Origin: an uncultured Alphaproteobacteria bacterium
Lineage (GTDB): Bacteria; Pseudomonadota; Alphaproteobacteria; Rhizobiales; Rhizobiaceae
NCBI GenBank assembly: GCA_929200335.1
Contig: CAKMZG010000037.1
Span: 1-6,638, forward strand
Direction: 5' to 3'
DNA length: 6,638 nucleotides
Shown here: positions 5,921 through 6,638 of the stretch, in pieces
How the letters are laid out: every line of letters begins with the position of its first letter
Position numbering within the stretch: position 1 is the stretch's first letter
Position numbers and translations under genes: made by a program
Notes under the pieces: model-generated
Seen by the model: the letters and a program-made list of their open reading frames with translations, nothing else
Database searches by the model: none
Told to the model about the DNA's origin: nothing

Positions 5921-6071
5921 GCAATGCCTGTTTTATTAATCTTGTTAACCTTGAATCACATTAGAGGGGTCTGAGTGCATAGAATTCATGTTTTTTTTAC
6001 TCTTCTTGCTGTAGATTAACCTATATTTATCAATTTAGTTTGTTTAAGTCGCGGTTGAAGAGTATTTAGTA

Positions 6072-6638
6072 ATGGTGCAGCACCAATATCCATATTTGGA
6101 TTTATCGGTACGTAAAGAGACACGAAAATTGCTCTTTAGCGATCGGGCGGCCTTTATCTGCTCACAAGACTTCAAAGTTATTTTATGGGCTAATGTGGCA
6201 GGAGCAAAACTTTTTGGCTACGATTCCATTGAAGAATTAATTGCTCAAAATTTTGATCAGCGCAATAAAATCATAAGCCAATGCAGGACTGCAGTAAAAA
6301 GCATTAAAGCCAAGAGAGCATTTAAATTTAAGTTAGAGTTGCCTAAAAATCATAATCTAGCCACTTTAAACTTAGCCATTAAACCTCTTGAAATTGATAA
6401 TACCACAAAACTTTATCTGGTCTTTGAAGATAAAAAGAAAGATGAGGCTGATGAAGCTGCTATTCTTTCTCAATTGGTGACTTATTTATCCAATGAAGGA
6501 GCAACCGCCGCAATTCTTGGGTTTCAAGGCAAAGTAATAACCGCAACAAAATATTTTAATGCTCTGGGCATTAAAAAGGCCGAGCTGAGTAAATTAACCT
6601 ATAAAGTTATAAAAGAAGATGATAACAAAATATATGCT
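6072..6638 (+). CDS. N-terminus of a PAS-domain protein, probably sensor histidine kinase (cut by window edge)
   Basis: An open frame of 189 codons runs to the right edge with no stop. ATG at 6072 is the only good start: an in-frame stop lies at 6045-6047 and GAAGAG sits nine bases upstream. Residues about 26-57 look like the start of a PAS domain (AAFICSQDF, then ILWANVAGAKLFGYDSIEEL), with the usual strands following to about 120. A charged linker (KKKDEADEAA, 121-130) leads to a second weak PAS-like segment, AAILGFQGKVITATKYFNALG, at 146-166. There is no signal peptide or membrane segment, so it is probably cytoplasmic. Large soluble PAS kinases of the PdhS/DivJ/PleC cell-cycle group in Rhizobiales begin in a similar way, which is my best guess; the kinase part would lie outside the window and is not seen. 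Confidence 0.7.
   Translation, partial: MVQHQYPYLDLSVRKETRKLLFSDRAAFICSQDFKVILWANVAGAKLFGYDSIEELIAQNFDQRNKIISQCRTAVKSIKAKRAFKFKLELPKNHNLATLNLAIKPLEIDNTTKLYLVFEDKKKDEADEAAILSQLVTYLSNEGATAAILGFQGKVITATKYFNALGIKKAELSKLTYKVIKEDDNKIYA

Noticed and set aside
5991..5998. Run of eight T as a rho-independent terminator
   Set aside because: The bases before it form only a weak AT-rich stem, and no gene ends there on the plus strand.

Overview
The window looks like ordinary chromosomal DNA from an AT-rich alphaproteobacterium of the Hyphomicrobiales (Rhizobiales). Three things point there: the gene order ChvI-ChvG-HprK (called BvrR-BvrS in Brucella and BatR-BatS in Bartonella), the short alphaproteobacterial form of HPr kinase, and a histidine tRNA that lacks the usual encoded extra 5' G and carries A73. 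Genus and species cannot be fixed from the sequence alone.

Layout, left to right. Bases 1-209 hold no supported gene, only a small hairpin and a possible worn copy of an intergenic repeat. A tRNA-Arg(CCG) gene lies on the minus strand at 210-286. Two adjacent dispersed intergenic repeats follow (320-530). A minus-strand operon comes next, read right to left: chvI (response regulator), chvG (membrane sensor kinase) and hprK (HPr serine kinase), with hprK overlapping the end of chvG by 8 nt. A 235-nt divergent intergenic region (3521-3755) holds three perfect inverted repeats with 7-bp arms and putative promoters for both directions. On the plus strand a two-gene operon encodes hydroxymethylglutaryl-CoA lyase and a methylglutaconyl-CoA hydratase-like crotonase, the last steps of leucine/isovalerate breakdown in swapped order; both probably start at TTG. 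A minus-strand tRNA-His(GTG) converges on this operon. The same two repeat families reappear at 5705-5920, next to each other but with one of them inverted. A gene whose start is at 6072 runs off the right edge; it is the N-terminus of a PAS-type, probably sensor kinase, protein.

How the genes work together. ChvG senses envelope or acid stress and phosphorylates ChvI, which controls envelope, exopolysaccharide and host-association genes in relatives. HprK would phosphorylate HPr of the regulatory nitrogen/carbon phosphotransferase system, but the manX and ptsH genes that usually follow it are not here. The hydratase and lyase act in sequence: 3-methylglutaconyl-CoA to HMG-CoA, then to acetoacetate and acetyl-CoA. 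I see no phage, transposase, CRISPR, toxin or defence genes, and no sign of a new multi-gene system. The most interesting signals are the repeat mosaics beside both tRNA genes, the palindromes between the divergent operons, and the non-canonical tRNA-His.
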